Source of the DNA: Chelonoidis abingdonii | Taxonomy: Eukaryota > Chordata > Testudines > Testudinidae | Assembly: GCF_003597395.2 (NCBI RefSeq) | Contig: NC_133770.1 | Coordinates: 7,903,834-7,967,833 of the forward strand | Direction of reading: 5' to 3' | Length of the DNA: 64,000 nucleotides | Shown here: positions 51,210-62,051 of the stretch, piece after piece | Position numbering within the stretch: the first letter of the stretch is position 1 | Layout of the letters: each line of letters starts with the position of its first letter | Notes under the pieces: model-generated | What the model was told of the DNA's origin: nothing | The model's input: the letters and a program-made list of their open reading frames with translations, nothing else | Databases searched by the model: none | Program-made: the position numbers and the translations under genes

Positions 51210-51645
51210 AAACATAAGAACATAAAAATGGCCACACTGGGTCAGACCAAAGGTCCATCCCACCCAGTATCCTGTCTAGCGACAGTGACCAATGCCAGGT
51301 GTCCCAGAGGGAGTGAACCTAACAGGTAATGATCAAGTGATCTCTCTCCTGCCGTCCATCACCACCCTCTGACAAACAGAGGCTAGGGACCCCATTCCCT
51401 ACCCATCGTGGCTAACAGCCATTAATGGACTTAACCTCCATGAATTTATCCAGTTCTCTTTTAAACCCTGTTACAGTCCTAGCCTTCACAACCTCCTCAG
51501 GCAAGGAGTTCCACAGGTTGACTGTGCGCTGTGTGAAGAAGACTTCCTTTTATTTGTTTTAAACCTACTACGCATTAATTTCATTTTGTGGCCACTAGTT
51601 CTTATATTATGGGAACAAGTAAATAACTTTTCCTTATTCAAATTT
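51210..51645 (-). mobile_element. CR1-type LINE, 3' end
   Basis: ACATAAGAACATAAAAATGG at the 3' terminus, GGTCAGACCAAAGGTCCATC, CATGAATTTATCCAGTTCTC and GTTCCACAGGTTGACTGTGC follow in the standard order. Confidence 0.92.
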
Positions 51646-51769
51646 CCAGTGTCAGCCAAAGAAAGGTTACTTAACTGGAGGAGAATATTTACCCAAGTGG
51701 AAAGGAAAACACTGATGGAGAAGAGTTGAAGCTTGAAGGTATAGGTCTAGACTTATGAGAGAAAGGATG

Positions 51770-51975
51770 GCTTTGTGATTAAGGCCTTGTAATAGGAGTC
51801 AGCTTATATCAGTTCAATATTGGTTCTGCCACAGACTTCCTGCTCAATAGTGAGAAATTCAAATAGCCACCTGGTGCCTCAGCTTCCCCACATTTACTTA
51901 TTGCACAGGGGTATTATGATGATTTGGTAATATTTGTAAAGTATTCTGGAGATAATTATTTGCATTGTAGTTTAA
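51770..51975 (+). mobile_element. CORE-SINE / MIR-like element
   Basis: GGCTTTGTGATTAAGGCCTT, GGTTCTGCCACAGACTTCCT, TGGTGCCTCAGCTTCCCCAC and ATTATGATGATTTGGTAATA. Confidence 0.8.
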
Positions 51976-52539
51976 TATTAGGGACTGCATGAACTGGAGA
52001 TGTTACAAATTTATAGATATGTCTGTGAGGGGTTATGTGCACAGGAAAAGGAAAAAAATTGTTTCCATGCTATGGACTGAAATTCATGGTTTTTAAGGCC
52101 TGATGGTACTTTTATGACCATCTAGCACTACGTTCATTACAAGATCTGAATGAGAATCACAGTATTTTAACTAAGAATTTGTCTGCTTCACCAATCCTGG
52201 ATTTCAAACAGCAATCACTGTTTCACAGTTTGAGCTGCATATATGATGCAGATGCAAAGGCAATGAGGAACAAGGGATGGACTATGATGAACGAGAAGGT
52301 GACAGGTGGAGACCATGGTGGTGCATGCCTGTAGTGAGTCACCCTCTATGGAAGACCATGGTACCCCCAGAATTAGAGGCAGGATACCCTTCATAAAACA
52401 CAAGTTGCAGTGGAATCTGGCAAAGATTGCACGAGTTCTTTAGGTTGCTCCTGGTTTCTCTGATGCTTCTTGCCCATGAGTGTGTGTGTGGAATAGTGGC
52501 TGGATGGTCGTGACTGTAGGTAAGTAGACAAGCCACTTA
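51976..52539. other. Unassigned DNA, old CR1-associated trace
   Basis: 52085-52150 (TTCATGGTTTTTAAGGCCTG, TGACCATCTAGCACTACG) resembles the segment near 17840. No exon. Confidence 0.35.
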
Positions 52540-52740
52540 GGACCAAAATTTTAAAGGTATTTAGGTGCTTAAAGATGCAGTTAGGTGTCTAGTGGGGTTT
52601 TTAAAAGCACCTAAAAAAGTTAAGTCCCTAACTCCCATTGAAACCAATGGGAATTAGGTGCTTAACCTGCTTAGATCAGTGGAAGTTACGCACCTAGCTG
52701 CATCTTTAGGTCCCTAAATACCTTGAAATCTTGCCCTTAA
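52540..52740. repeat. Foldback repeat with AAGGTATTTAGG arms
   Basis: The left arm AAGGTATTTAGGTGCTTAAA with GATGCAGTTAGGTG is inverse to CACCTAGCTGCATCTTTAGG followed by CCCTAAATACCTT. A second inner palindrome CTCCCATTGAAACCAATGGG sits at the centre. Relatives are split around 35.0-35.9 kb and at 13.76 and 6.05 kb. Confidence 0.8.
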
Positions 52741-52900
52741 TTTCTCTGAGCCTCAGTTCTCCCCACCTGCTTCCTTTCAGTCTTTAGATTATTTAGATTG
52801 TATGCTCTTCAGGGCAACGAGTGTCTCTTTAATATGTTCAGCAGCTCGCCAAATGGGGCCTCTGGGTGCCCCTGTGCTATGACTAATTATGATTTGGTTT
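52741..52900 (+). mobile_element. CORE-SINE tail fragment
   Basis: TCTGAGCCTCAGTTCTCCCC, TTGTATGCTCTTCAGGGCAA and CCAAATGGGGCCTCTGGGTG. Confidence 0.75.
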
Positions 52901-52969
52901 AGCTCGCTAGCTTTCTAGTTGATTCCCTTGTAGTGTGCCAGTCTCCATGGTGTCTAGTAAGCCTTCCCA

Positions 52970-53115
52970 TATGCGTGTGAGGTCAGTACTCACATTGTAG
53001 CCATTTTTCAGATGGGGACACTGAGGCACGGAAAAATGCTGTTCAAAGTCCCACAGTGGCAGAGTGGGGAATCGAATCCAGGAACCATGATTTATAGACA
53101 CCTTGTTCAATAGAC
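52970..53115 (-). mobile_element. CORE-SINE fragment
   Basis: CATTTTTCAGATGGGGACAC, TGAGGCACGGAAAAATGCTG, CCCACAGTGGCAGAGTGGGG and GAATCGAATCCAGGAACCAT. Confidence 0.8.
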
Positions 53116-53744
53116 AAACAGTTCCTAAGTGTGGGAATTTAGAATGAGGATCACAAAGTCAGACTTCACAGGGTAAGCGCTGCTTCCTGCAGGGATCAAA
53201 GCCCACTGAGGTTAGTAAGACTCTATTATTTCCTCCTCTGGGCTTTAGATCAAGGCCCGGAAGAGGAAGAGGGATTGTACCCTCACATGAGATCTTACTG
53301 TTAGAATTTGAAGCATAGAGGTAAAATGTGTCATTTGCCACCTGCCAAAGATCCGAAGAGCTGGTGCAGGGTGTGGTTGCCTGAGAATCCTGTACCTTTA
53401 CATGATCCTGGAAACACGGCTTCCACTCCCTGCATGTAACATTTGACACTGCATGTTGCCAGCCCAGCACAGAAGTGGAAAGCCTTCCTGCTGCAGAGCA
53501 GACACTCCTCCAGCGAGGACACTCAGAAGGGGCTCTCAGGACAGCTGGAAACTGAGCCATGCCAGAGATGTGGTAAATGTTGTCTTTCTGTGGGAAGGGA
53601 AATAAAATGATTAGGCAACTTCACTGTAGCACCCCTAAAGGTTCTGATAGTACAGCAGGTGGCTGACTGGGTACTGTGCAAAACTGGTCTGAAAAGTCCT
53701 TGTAGATAAAAGCATAAGCTGCCTTGAAAGCTGCAGCTTAAAGT
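53116..53744. other. Unassigned DNA, no gene seen
   Basis: A 133-codon minus-strand open frame (53159-53560) and overlapping frames have no recognisable domain; no call is made. Confidence 0.4.
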
Positions 53745-53960
53745 TGGTTGGGAAATGATATTTTTCCCCACAATTTTTTTTCCAGTTTTCATAAAAAAAA
53801 AACCCCAAAACATAAAACCCAAGAGCTTTTTGGTTTGGGGCAAAATCACAAATATTTTCAGTGAAAACATCATTTTCCTGGAAACTGAATTTGACAAAAT
53901 TCCATTTTTGACACCTCAAAAATCCATTGAAAAAAACTTCCATTAGCTCTAAATAAAACT
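53745..53960. repeat. A/T-rich dispersed repeat, unclassified
   Basis: TTGGGAAATGATATTTTTCC, TTTTCAGTGAAAACATCATT and TTTGACAAAATTCCATTTTT match the style of 24.4-24.9 kb; the end phrase CTTCCATTAGCTCTAAA looks terminus-like. Confidence 0.5.
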
Positions 53961-54155
53961 AGAGAGAGAAAAACACAATAGCTGGAAGGTGGGAAATAAG
54001 AAGAAAGGGAAGGAAAGGAAACAATGACAAATGAAGAGAACCTATGTGTGTGAGTTTTGAACTAGACCAAAATCCTCTGTGTCAGATTTTCTGGGGTTTT
54101 GACAATTAGAATTAGTCTGCAAACAAGTGTTGTCATTTTAACCCTATAATTACAG

Positions 54156-54330
54156 CCAATGGGTTGCCTAAGGAGGTGGTGGAATCTCCATCCATAGATG
54201 TTTTTAAGGCCCGACTTGACAAAGCCCTGGCTGGGATGATTTACTTGGTGTGTGTCCTGCTTTGAGCAGGGGGTTGGACTAGATACCTCCTGAGGTCCCT
54301 TCCAACCCTAATCTTCTATGATTCTATGAT
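54156..54330 (+). mobile_element. CR1-type LINE, short 3' end
   Basis: CCAATGGGTTGCCTAAGGAG through GACTTGACAAAGCCCTGGCT to TTCTATGATTCTATGAT. Confidence 0.9.
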
Positions 54331-54334
54331 ACAA

Positions 54335-54545
54335 GTGGATGTAGTTAGGCTGGTATGAAAGTATATATAGTGGTATACCCTACAGGAAAGAGACTAAACT
54401 ATACCAGTATATTAAAGGCACCTTTATAACAGTATAACTGCATCCACACTTGATGTTGAACCAGTATGATTATTTTAAAAAATCAGACCTCTAATCACCA
54501 CAGTTGTGCCAGTACAAAAGCTGCCTTTAGACTAGGCTTTAGCAA
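54335..54545. mobile_element. Putative TIR element, TATACC family
   Basis: GTAGTTAGGCTGGTATGAAA, AAACTATACCAGTATATTAA, GTATAACTGCATCCACACTT and CTTTAGACTAGGCTTT; related to 39480-39815. Confidence 0.45.
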
Positions 54546-55138
54546 GGGAGAATCACAACCTCTAGACCAACAGGTGATTTTTTTCCCTTCCTGTAGAAGT
54601 CTGTTAAGAACAATGACCACTTCCTTCCAGTGGAAGGAGCAGTCAGTCCATAATGAAACAGGGGACCATAGCCAGTGAATTAGTGTATATACCCTATAGA
54701 AATAAGCCTCCCTTAGAGTGATCCACAGGCTTTCAGGCTTTCAAATCAGAAACACAGAGGATTAAGAAAGAGGCAAAGGGCTAAATTCTTGTTCTCTGCT
54801 ACGTGGATATAAATCCAGAGTAACTCCACGGGAGCTGATGGTTCCTTGGATTTATACTGAGTAACTAAATGAGAGCAGCCTATGAGCTAAAGAGAAAAAA
54901 AGGGGCACTCTTCTGCCTGCTGAAGTCAAGGTGAGTTATTGCTACTGGTTTCAACAACACCCATTGGTAAGCAATTAGTCACAAGATTATCCCCGTCCAC
55001 TTCATCTGAGTTCTAAAAAAGCAGAACATAACAACGTTCCCTCTAAAGCAAACGGTTGTGGGTGGAGGGATGTCTCAATGCGAAATACAGAATGCTCTGA
55101 AGGACCCCTTTAGGATAGCAGTGTATCTCATGCTGAAC
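54546..55138. other. Unassigned DNA with a hairpin-repeat trace
   Basis: 54780-54860 (GTGGATATAAATCCAGAGTA, then CTCCACGGGAGCTGATGG) is a worn hairpin-family unit. No exon. Confidence 0.4.
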
Positions 55139-55690
55139 CTCAGTTGTTGGGATATTAATGCACCCCGCTGTATTAAAGTGTCCTCACTCATACGCTCCTA
55201 TCCATCAACATTAAAAATAAAACCATAATTTTTGGCTCATTTGCATGGAAAAAAGCTTTCATGAGCCTGCAGATGTTCTCACTCCTGCACTTATAGTTTT
55301 ATTACTCAAATAGGAACTTTTCGCCAACCAAGTGTAATGAAAACATAATATTTAAATATAAACTCCATTTACCTTTCAAGTATTTTTCTTGTCCAAAAAA
55401 TTTCCTAGTAATTAGTGTCTAAATCAGGCCTCACTCTCATTATTCATCTCTTCTTGGGCTTATTTGGATTAATAGTGCTAATTCGCCTTTTGTGACATCA
55501 ATATTGTTACTATGGCAATGGACTGTGATGTCACAAATATAAGACAATGGCCTCTGGCAATGAATAAACATGCCGGGAGAATGAGTAATGAAGGAATTGA
55601 AGGGTACATATACTGTATCAAAATATCCCGGGATCCAAACTTCCCACAAATACCTTAACACACTTTATACACTTAGCTTTCATCAGATAA
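55139..55690. other. Candidate conserved noncoding element
   Basis: Single-copy, A/T-rich but of normal complexity, dense in homeodomain-type cores (GTAATTAGTG, GGATTAATAG, GCTAATTCG, CTCATTTGCATGG) and holding the CRE/X-box palindrome. This density suggests an enhancer; conservation needs to be tested. Confidence 0.4.
55489..55537. promoter_or_regulatory. CRE/X-box palindrome
   Basis: TTTGTGACATCA (55489-55500) and TGATGTCACAAA (55526-55537) are perfect 12-bp inverse copies, each containing a CRE-like TGACATCA/TGATGTCA. The 25-bp spacer holds GTTACTATGGCAAT (55506-55519), which matches the RFX X-box consensus at 11 of 14 positions, all differences being transitions. Confidence 0.55.
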
Positions 55691-56029
55691 ACTATTGGCT
55701 GTTTGTACGATAATTTTGTTGGGATTATTGATGGATAATATGTTCGGTGAATTGCACTTAGTCCTTCTGTGCTCTAATGGCTGCTCTTTCATAAGTGTAT
55801 GAAAGGTTCTTCAATCCAAGTCTAGGGTGAGCACATCAACACAGAGTCATAAACGCTAGAGATGGGAAAGCCCTGTTTGGTCACCTATCTGCCAACGTAG
55901 AATTGTGCCCTACAGTAGATTTCCTATTGCTTTGTCCAGTAGTGGTCATAGACAGTTATATAACACAACTCATCATCTAGCCCAATGAATCTAGGCTACT
56001 TCCCTGGGGAGACTATTTGACAGTCTACT
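55691..56029. other. Unassigned DNA, old repeat trace
   Basis: 55855-56010 (GAGATGGGAAAGCCCTGTTT, TCATCATCTAGCCCAATGAA) may be a decayed CR1-associated segment. No exon. Confidence 0.35.
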
Positions 56030-56138
56030 GGAGCTCTCTGTCAGAAATAATAGCACTTCCCTACAGTTCAGGGATGTTGTGAGGATGGAAAGATTGTGAG
56101 GTGCTCTGATACCATGGAGATGGGCGGCATATGAATAC
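56030..56138 (+). mobile_element. CORE-SINE tail half
   Basis: CTACAGTTCAGGGATGTTGT, GAGGATGGAAAGATTGTGAG and GTGCTCTGATACCATGGAGA are MIR tail phrases; the LTR at 56139 ends it. Confidence 0.75.
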
Positions 56139-56682
56139 TGTGATAAAGTTCTTCCTCTGCCTTGGTGAGTCCTGCGCTTATTGGCGGATTTTGCTAGGCT
56201 GACAGATCTTCCTGTGTTGGATCAGGAGTTGGGAGGTTTTGGGGGGAACCTGGGCCCACCCTCTACCCCAGGCTACAGCCCAGGGCCCTGTGGACTGCAG
56301 CTGTCTAGAGTGCCTCCTGGAACAGCTACACGACAACTACAATTCCCTGGGCTACTTCCCTATGGCTTCCTCCAACACTTTCTTTGTCCTCACCACAAGA
56401 CCTTCCTCCTGATATCCGTTAATGTTTTTACTCCTCAGTCCTCCAGCAGCATGTCCTCTCACTCCCAGCTCCCTACGCATACTTCACTAACTGGAGTGAG
56501 AGCCTTTTTAAACAAGGTGTTCTGATTAGCCTTAATTAATTCTATTAATTTCCCAATTGGCTACAGGTGTCCTAATTAGCCTGCCTGCCTTAATTAATTA
56601 TAGAAAGTTCCTGAGTGTTCTGGAATAATCCCTGTTATCTTACCCAGGGAAAAGGGACTTGCTTAACCTGGAGCTAATGTAT
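56139..56682 (-). mobile_element. LTR, minus orientation, one end uncertain
   Basis: Starts (plus coordinates) TGTGATAAAGTTCTTCCTCT. The body has CACCCTCTACCCCAGGCTAC, GCCCAGGGCCCTGTGGACTG and CTTCCTCCAACACTTTCTTT, phrasing typical of a turtle LTR family. TTAATTAATTA blocks lie near 56530-56605. The high-coordinate end is truncated or decayed. Confidence 0.5.
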
Positions 56683-56734
56683 GAGGCACAAAGAAACTGG
56701 GGCCCAGATTCACCAGGGGACTTAGGCTTACTTT

Positions 56735-56880
56735 CACCATTAAAAAAAAAATTACTCTGAATTTATCTAACTTCAACTTCCAGACATTGGATCCTGTTAT
56801 GCCGCACTCTGTTAGACTCAAGAGCCCATTCTTAATCCAGTCACCCCTCAAATTTCTCTTGGTCAAGCTAAATAGATAGG
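56735..56880 (-). mobile_element. CR1-type LINE fragment
   Basis: The minus strand translates as TKRNLRGDWIK, then GLLSLTECGITGSNVWKLKL and DKFR, the same region as 1030-1130 with an internal deletion. Confidence 0.7.
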
Positions 56881-57157
56881 TGACTTAGAATGCGATCCTC
56901 AAAAACCAGTACACTTGGCAGGGAGCTGCCTAAGCTAGCCAGTGGACCATGCTGATGGGACAGTTGTGTGCTAAGCCCTACCCCTGTCTCAGAGAAAGGC
57001 TGCAGGGAGTTGCCTACTTCTGATTGTGATCCACAAACTGGGGAGAGGTAAGTGCCCCTCAGCCCAACTCTCATGCGGGGCCTGATCGGGTAGGCATGCT
57101 TAGGGGCCACCTAATTCTACACCAAGTAGGCAGGGCGGAAGGAGCTCCCTGGTAACC

Positions 57158-57285
57158 GCTAGCCTTGTGGTTAGAGCACTCAGCTGGGTCATGAGAGAGC
57201 TGGGATCAATATCCCCTCTGTTTGATGAACTGGGATCTACCACCTCTCAGTCGAGTGCTCAGACTATTGGCCTCCGGGGCATTCT
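57158..57285. mobile_element. Palindromic tRNA-like SINE, copy 1
   Basis: GCTAGCCTTGTGGTTAGAGC followed by ACTCAGCTGGGTC is a tRNA-like head. After a short spacer the inverse form GTCGAGTGCTCAGACTATTG appears, so the unit folds on itself. B-box-like GGGATCAATATCC is degenerate. Confidence 0.5.
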
Positions 57286-57369
57286 GGTGTGGGTCTCCCT
57301 CAATCTCTGCTGTTGAAATTGTTCCACTTTAATTTAAATATTAATGGGGCCCCAGAAAGTGAGAATCAC

Positions 57370-57500
57370 TCTCCAGTCAAGCTGGTTCGAGCACTCCCCT
57401 GAGGGGCGGCAGATCCCTGTTCAAATCCCTTCTGACCAGACAGTGGGGGGACTTGAATTGCTGGATTCCCACCTGCCAGGTGAGTACTCTAATCAAGGGG
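57370..57500. mobile_element. Palindromic tRNA-like SINE, copy 2
   Basis: GAGCACTCCCCTGAGGGGCG with the B-box-like TGTTCAAATCCCTTCTG, then the inverse GGACTTGAATTGCTGGATTC and GGTGAGTACTCTAATCA. Same design as copy 1, about 210 bp downstream. Confidence 0.5.
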
Positions 57501-57784
57501 CTGAAGGTTACAAAGAGCTTCTCCCGCTACTGCTGCTCCTTCCTCTCGCCTCCCTGATTGGGCCATATGTATGAGTGAGGCAGAGGACCTGTCCTCCCCC
57601 AGTTCATTGAAAGCTTTGGGGCTTAGGCCGGACAGAGACCTCCAGAGGCCTCGATGGAGGCCGCCACACACATGCCCACAAGCAGAAACTTAGACACTCA
57701 GAGAAATTTTACTGCAAAAACGTAGGTGTCAAGTGAATTTGGGGGCCTGCAGGGCTGGGCAGCAGCCAAGTTGGCGTTCTGTGG

Positions 57785-57900
57785 ATGGCAGCGGCTACTA
57801 AGTGACACACCCAACGTCACACAGGAAGTCTGTGGCAAAGCAGGCAATTGAAGATCAGTCTTACAAGGCCCAGGCGAACACCCTAACCATGATAGCATCC
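57785..57900 (-). mobile_element. CORE-SINE fragment
   Basis: AGTGACACACCCAACGTCAC, ACAGGAAGTCTGTGGCAAAG and ACACCCTAACCATGATAGCA are minus-strand core and head phrases. Confidence 0.7.
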
Positions 57901-58502
57901 TTTCTTTCTTCCAAGTCAGAGGCTTATTTCATTAGAAGTCTCCTAAGGAACTTCCCTGAAACTAGCTTAAGTGTGACAAGAGTTTGAGATTCGCAATCCA
58001 AGCCTGTTCGTGGGTGCAATCTTTGGAGACGGATCACAGGAAATAGGCCAATTTGGGTTGTCGTCCTCATTCTTCTGCTTGGAAAATCACGCTCCCAAGT
58101 TTTCCTGTTCTTATATTTCCTATACATGCTTTCCTTGGATGACTAGATTTCATTTTCCTGGTGCTGGGCTTCCCACGCATACTATGTTTTTGCTCAGAGA
58201 ACTCAATGCTTTAGTTGTTGGTTTTGGTGAGTGCTTTTTTATGGTGCATCAGATTTCCCCATGGGAATGGATTTATATATGTGCTAGTTCTTGCACCAAA
58301 TGCTGGAAAGGGAGGGGCAGAGATAAGGTTCTTTTGAGAAGGTACTTGTTATTTTAAATGTGTACACTCATTTAAGAGGTTGTAGTGAGTGGGGAGGATT
58401 CTGAATCATATCTTTACTCTACCATATCGGAACGATAATCAGGGTTTCTCTGTGTTAATTTCTTAGCTTTTTTTTTAAAAAAATATCAGTATAATGCAGA
58501 GT
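57901..58502. other. Unassigned DNA, no gene seen
   Basis: A 115-codon plus-strand open frame at 58010 has no recognisable domain and is not called. Confidence 0.4.
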
Positions 58503-58623
58503 AGGGTGACCAGATGTCCTGATTTTATAGGGACAGTCCAGATTTTTTGATCTTTTTCTTATACAGGCTCCTATTACCCCCCACCTTCATCTCGATTTTT
58601 CACACTTTCTGTCTGGTCACCCT
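58503..58623. mobile_element. Miniature TIR transposon, 121 bp
   Basis: The ends AGGGTGACCAGA (58503-58514) and TCTGGTCACCCT (58612-58623) are perfect 12-bp inverted repeats. The interior contains two inverse-related CGATTTTT/TTTTATAGGGACAG-like blocks. Flanking duplication is not clear. Confidence 0.85.
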
Positions 58624-59243
58624 CAGCAGCCTGTGTCTTGTGTTGAGTATATATGAAGTTGCTCAGCAGTGTTCCCAGCTACCTCTCACCTACTGAGATC
58701 TGTTAGGTCCCCTGTCTGGCTCGTCATACCCCGAAGAATTTGGGAGTAAGAGGAGAGAGTTCCATAGATCCCTAGTTGTAATCAGATACTGTGTTGAGGG
58801 CCAGCAGTATAAAATAGGAGCCCTTTGGGCCCGGTTTTTCAGATCCAGAGGGTAAGTGACTTCCCAGAGCCCTCTGTTTTGTACTGCTCTGAAATAGAGA
58901 GATGGAAAGAAATTCTGGAAGCTAACCAAAATGTCAGATCAGGCTACATGGGGACAGCTGACTAGCAAGCCGACAAACATTCCCAGCTGCAGAAGATTTG
59001 ACACTTGGAGAGTTTTATATTACATTTATTATCTAGGATTTGATTTACAGCACATTTCTGTGTAGCTATATTCCCATACACACGCAACAACAAAACCATA
59101 ATAACCTCAACACTGGGCTGGAGCTAAGATTGAGAGTACATATCAGTAACTTAAGTGTGAAAAGAAATGGAAAGATGTTACAATGATACACACCATTGGG
59201 GGATATGTAATATATAAACACATTTCATATAAGTTTATGTATA
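58624..59243. other. Unassigned DNA, no gene seen
   Basis: No recognised repeat or exon. Confidence 0.4.
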
Positions 59244-59264
59244 TACACACACACACACACACAC
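59244..59264. repeat. (CA)n microsatellite
   Basis: About ten uninterrupted CA units. Confidence 0.95.
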
Positions 59265-59414
59265 AGAGCGCCAGATGTATACTAGATATATTTATATTCC
59301 TATAAAATACTTGGTAGGTATCTTACCACTGCCTAACAAAATAATAGTTAAAGCTGAGTGGGAACTGTTTTTTCTGTCCTGAAAAAATTTCTGAGATTTT
59401 GAAATCTCATCCTG

Positions 59415-60810
59415 TCATAAGAATGGTCATACTAGGTCAGACCAAAGGTCCATCTAGCCCAGCATCCTGTCTTCCAGAAGTGGCCAATGCCAGGTGCCCC
59501 AGAGGGAATGAACAGAACAGGTAATCATCAAGTGATCCATCCCCTGTCACCCATTCTCAGCTTCTGGCAAACAGAGACTCGGGACACCATCCCTGCCTGT
59601 CCTGGCTAATAGTCATTGATGGACGTATCCTCCATGAATTTATCTAGTTCTTTTTTAAACCTTGTTATAGTCTTGGCCTTCACAACATTCTCTGGCAAGG
59701 AGTTCCACAGGTTGACTGTGTGTTGTGTGAAAAAATACTTCCTTTTGTCTGTTTTAAACTTGCTGCGTATTAATTTCAGTTGGTGACCCCTAGTTCTCAT
59801 GTTATGAGGAGGAGTAAATAACACTTCCTTAGTTACCTTCTCCACACCAGTCATGTTTTTATAGACCTCTATCATATCCCCCCTTAGTCATCTCTTTTCC
59901 AAGCTGAAAAGTCCCAGTCTTATTAATCTCTCCTCATACGGCAGTCATTCCGTACCCCTAATAATTTTTGTTGCCCTTTTCTGAACTTTTTCCAAGTCCA
60001 ATATATCTTTTTTGAGATGAGGCGACCACATCTGCACATGGTGTTCAAGATGTGGGCGTACCATGGATATATATAGAGGCAATATGATATTTTCTGTCGT
60101 ATTATCTATCCCTTTCCTAATGATTCCCAACATTCTGTTAGCTTTTTGACTGCCGCTGCACAATGAGTGGATGTTTTCAGAGAACTATCCACAATGACTC
60201 CAAGATCTCTTTCTTGAATGGTAGCAGCTAATTTAGACCCAATCCTTTTATATGTATAGTTGGGATGTTTTCCAATATGCATTACTTTGCATTTATCAAC
60301 ATTGAATTTCATCTGCCATTTTGTTGCCCAGTCACCCAGTTATGAGATATCCTTTTTGTAACTCTTTGCAGTCTGCCTGGGACTTAACTATCTTGAATAC
60401 TTTTGTATCATCTGCAAATTTTGGCACATCACTGTTTACCCCTTTTTCCAGATCATTTATGAATATGTTAAATAGGACTTGTCCCAGTACAGACCTCTGG
60501 GAGACACCACTATTTACCTCTCCCCCTTCTGAAAACTAACCATTTATTCCTACCCATTGTTTCCTATCTTTTAACCAGTTACCAATCAATGAGAGAACCT
60601 TCCCTCTTATCCCATGATTGCTTGCTTTGCTTAAGAGCCTATGGTCAGGGACCTTGTCAAAGGCTTTCTGAAAATCTAAATACACTATATCCACTGGATT
60701 CCCCCTTGTCCACATGCTTGTTGACACCCCTCAAAGAATTCTAGTAGATTGGTGAGGCACGATTTCCCTTTACAAAAACCATGTTGACTGGTCCCCAACA
60801 AATTATGTCC
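59415..60810 (-). mobile_element. CR1-type LINE, longest uninterrupted copy
   Basis: The 3' terminus is at about 59415 (ATAAGAATGGTCATACTAGG). It runs on the minus strand back through the ORF2 C-terminus into the reverse transcriptase palm near 60770 (ACCATGTTGACTGGTCCCCA). About 1.4 kb survive of an element whose full length would be several kilobases. 5' truncation is typical of target-primed reverse transcription. Confidence 0.93.
59606..60775 (-). pseudogene. CR1 reverse transcriptase remnant, broken
   Basis: Motif A (IVYLDFQKAFDKVPDHRLLS) and motif C (KFADDTK, about 60395-60420) are kept; motif B reads VSQRSVLGQV rather than the usual PQGSVLGPV. The C-terminal block ([49 protein letters not shown]) lies in at least three frames, so frameshifts make it inactive. 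Confidence 0.88.
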
Positions 60811-61090
60811 CAGATGACACAAAAAAATTCTAAATCTCAAAATATTTTGCAAACTGACAATCCAAAGAAAGAAAGAAAGAAAAAGTGAGACAATCAAAAG
60901 TGGGTCAATCAAAACATTTTGCTTCAATAATTTTTTAAAAAATTATAGTTATCTTAAGTTTCAAAACTGAATCTGAACATTGGCATTTTTCATTTAATTG
61001 ACAATTTTGAAGCTCTTTATTTTGGAGAAAAAAATAAAAATTATTGATAAAACAATTAAAACCTAAATTTTAAATTTCCAAGGTATTGAA
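60811..61090. repeat. A/T-rich repeat with GAAA microsatellite
   Basis: A (GAAA)n run at about 60866-60883 is followed by TTTTTCATTTAATTGACAAT-type sequence like that at 24.5 and 63.0 kb. Confidence 0.45.
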
Positions 61091-62051
61091 CTGATCACAG
61101 TGTGATTTCTCTAGTATAATAACCCGGGCAGTGATAAATGACTGCATATTAAAGCTGATTAAATCATGGGTTGCCAGTAATAATCACTATGAACATTGGT
61201 ATATTTTTCATTTGTGAAATCATGTTTATTTGTGAATAGCTGCATGATTTGACCAGCTCTCTAGCTGACTGGGTCATATTTATCAAATAATTGTCTGAGA
61301 CTTTTTCACATCATTCGACATATATTGTTGATCAATTTTCCCAACTTCCCATTATTCAGCCAGTTCTACTGTCTCAGCTAAATGTTTGATTGTCCATACA
61401 CTGAAGTCAACATCAACCTTCCAATTCACTTCAGTGGTGTAACAAAAACCAGCATTCATCCTACAACGGTTTTGCCCTTCATCGCCATATTTGCTATTCT
61501 TGGAAATTCCACAAATACTCTTGTAAAGGCCAGATGTTGTGGCAACGTAAATGTTGAGTCTTTTAAGGGCAACACCCTTAACTCCAGATTTGAGGAAAAG
61601 GAACCAAAAAGACGTGAAGTGAGAAGAATATTGTTGGGAAATTAGATGCTAATAGATTGGGAGCTAGGTTGTTCAGATCTGATCTAATCCCGGTCCTTTT
61701 TTTAATCCCTCTCATGTAGAGAAGGAAAATAATAATAAAAAAAAATTTGGACATTAAAAGTAACTAAGCTTTTTTTTTTTTAGAACCTCAAAATCTATTT
61801 GGCTGCAACTGTGGATGAAGGCTCAGGGTGGTCTTTCTGATCTCACTTCAACTGAATTCTCCATCCTTAGAAATTAAGCTCCAAAATAATGGAAGTAGTG
61901 TTTAGGCTTTGGTTTTAACCTCAAAAAAGCAAGGGGATTCAAAGATAATGCTGTCGTTTCATCCTCTGTTGTGCACTAGGGAATACAGCTCATGATCCCT
62001 GGATAATCTTTCAAACCATATGAAGTAAATACCTAGGCATGGCCTAAAGTC
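61091..62051. other. Unassigned A/T-rich DNA, no gene seen
   Basis: An 87-codon frame at 61382-61645 has no recognised domain. Poly-A and poly-T runs near 61735-61785. No transposon terminus. Confidence 0.4.

Noticed and set aside
59606..60775. Active LINE reverse transcriptase
   Set aside because: Motifs A and C survive, but the frame is broken several times and the 5' half of the element is missing.
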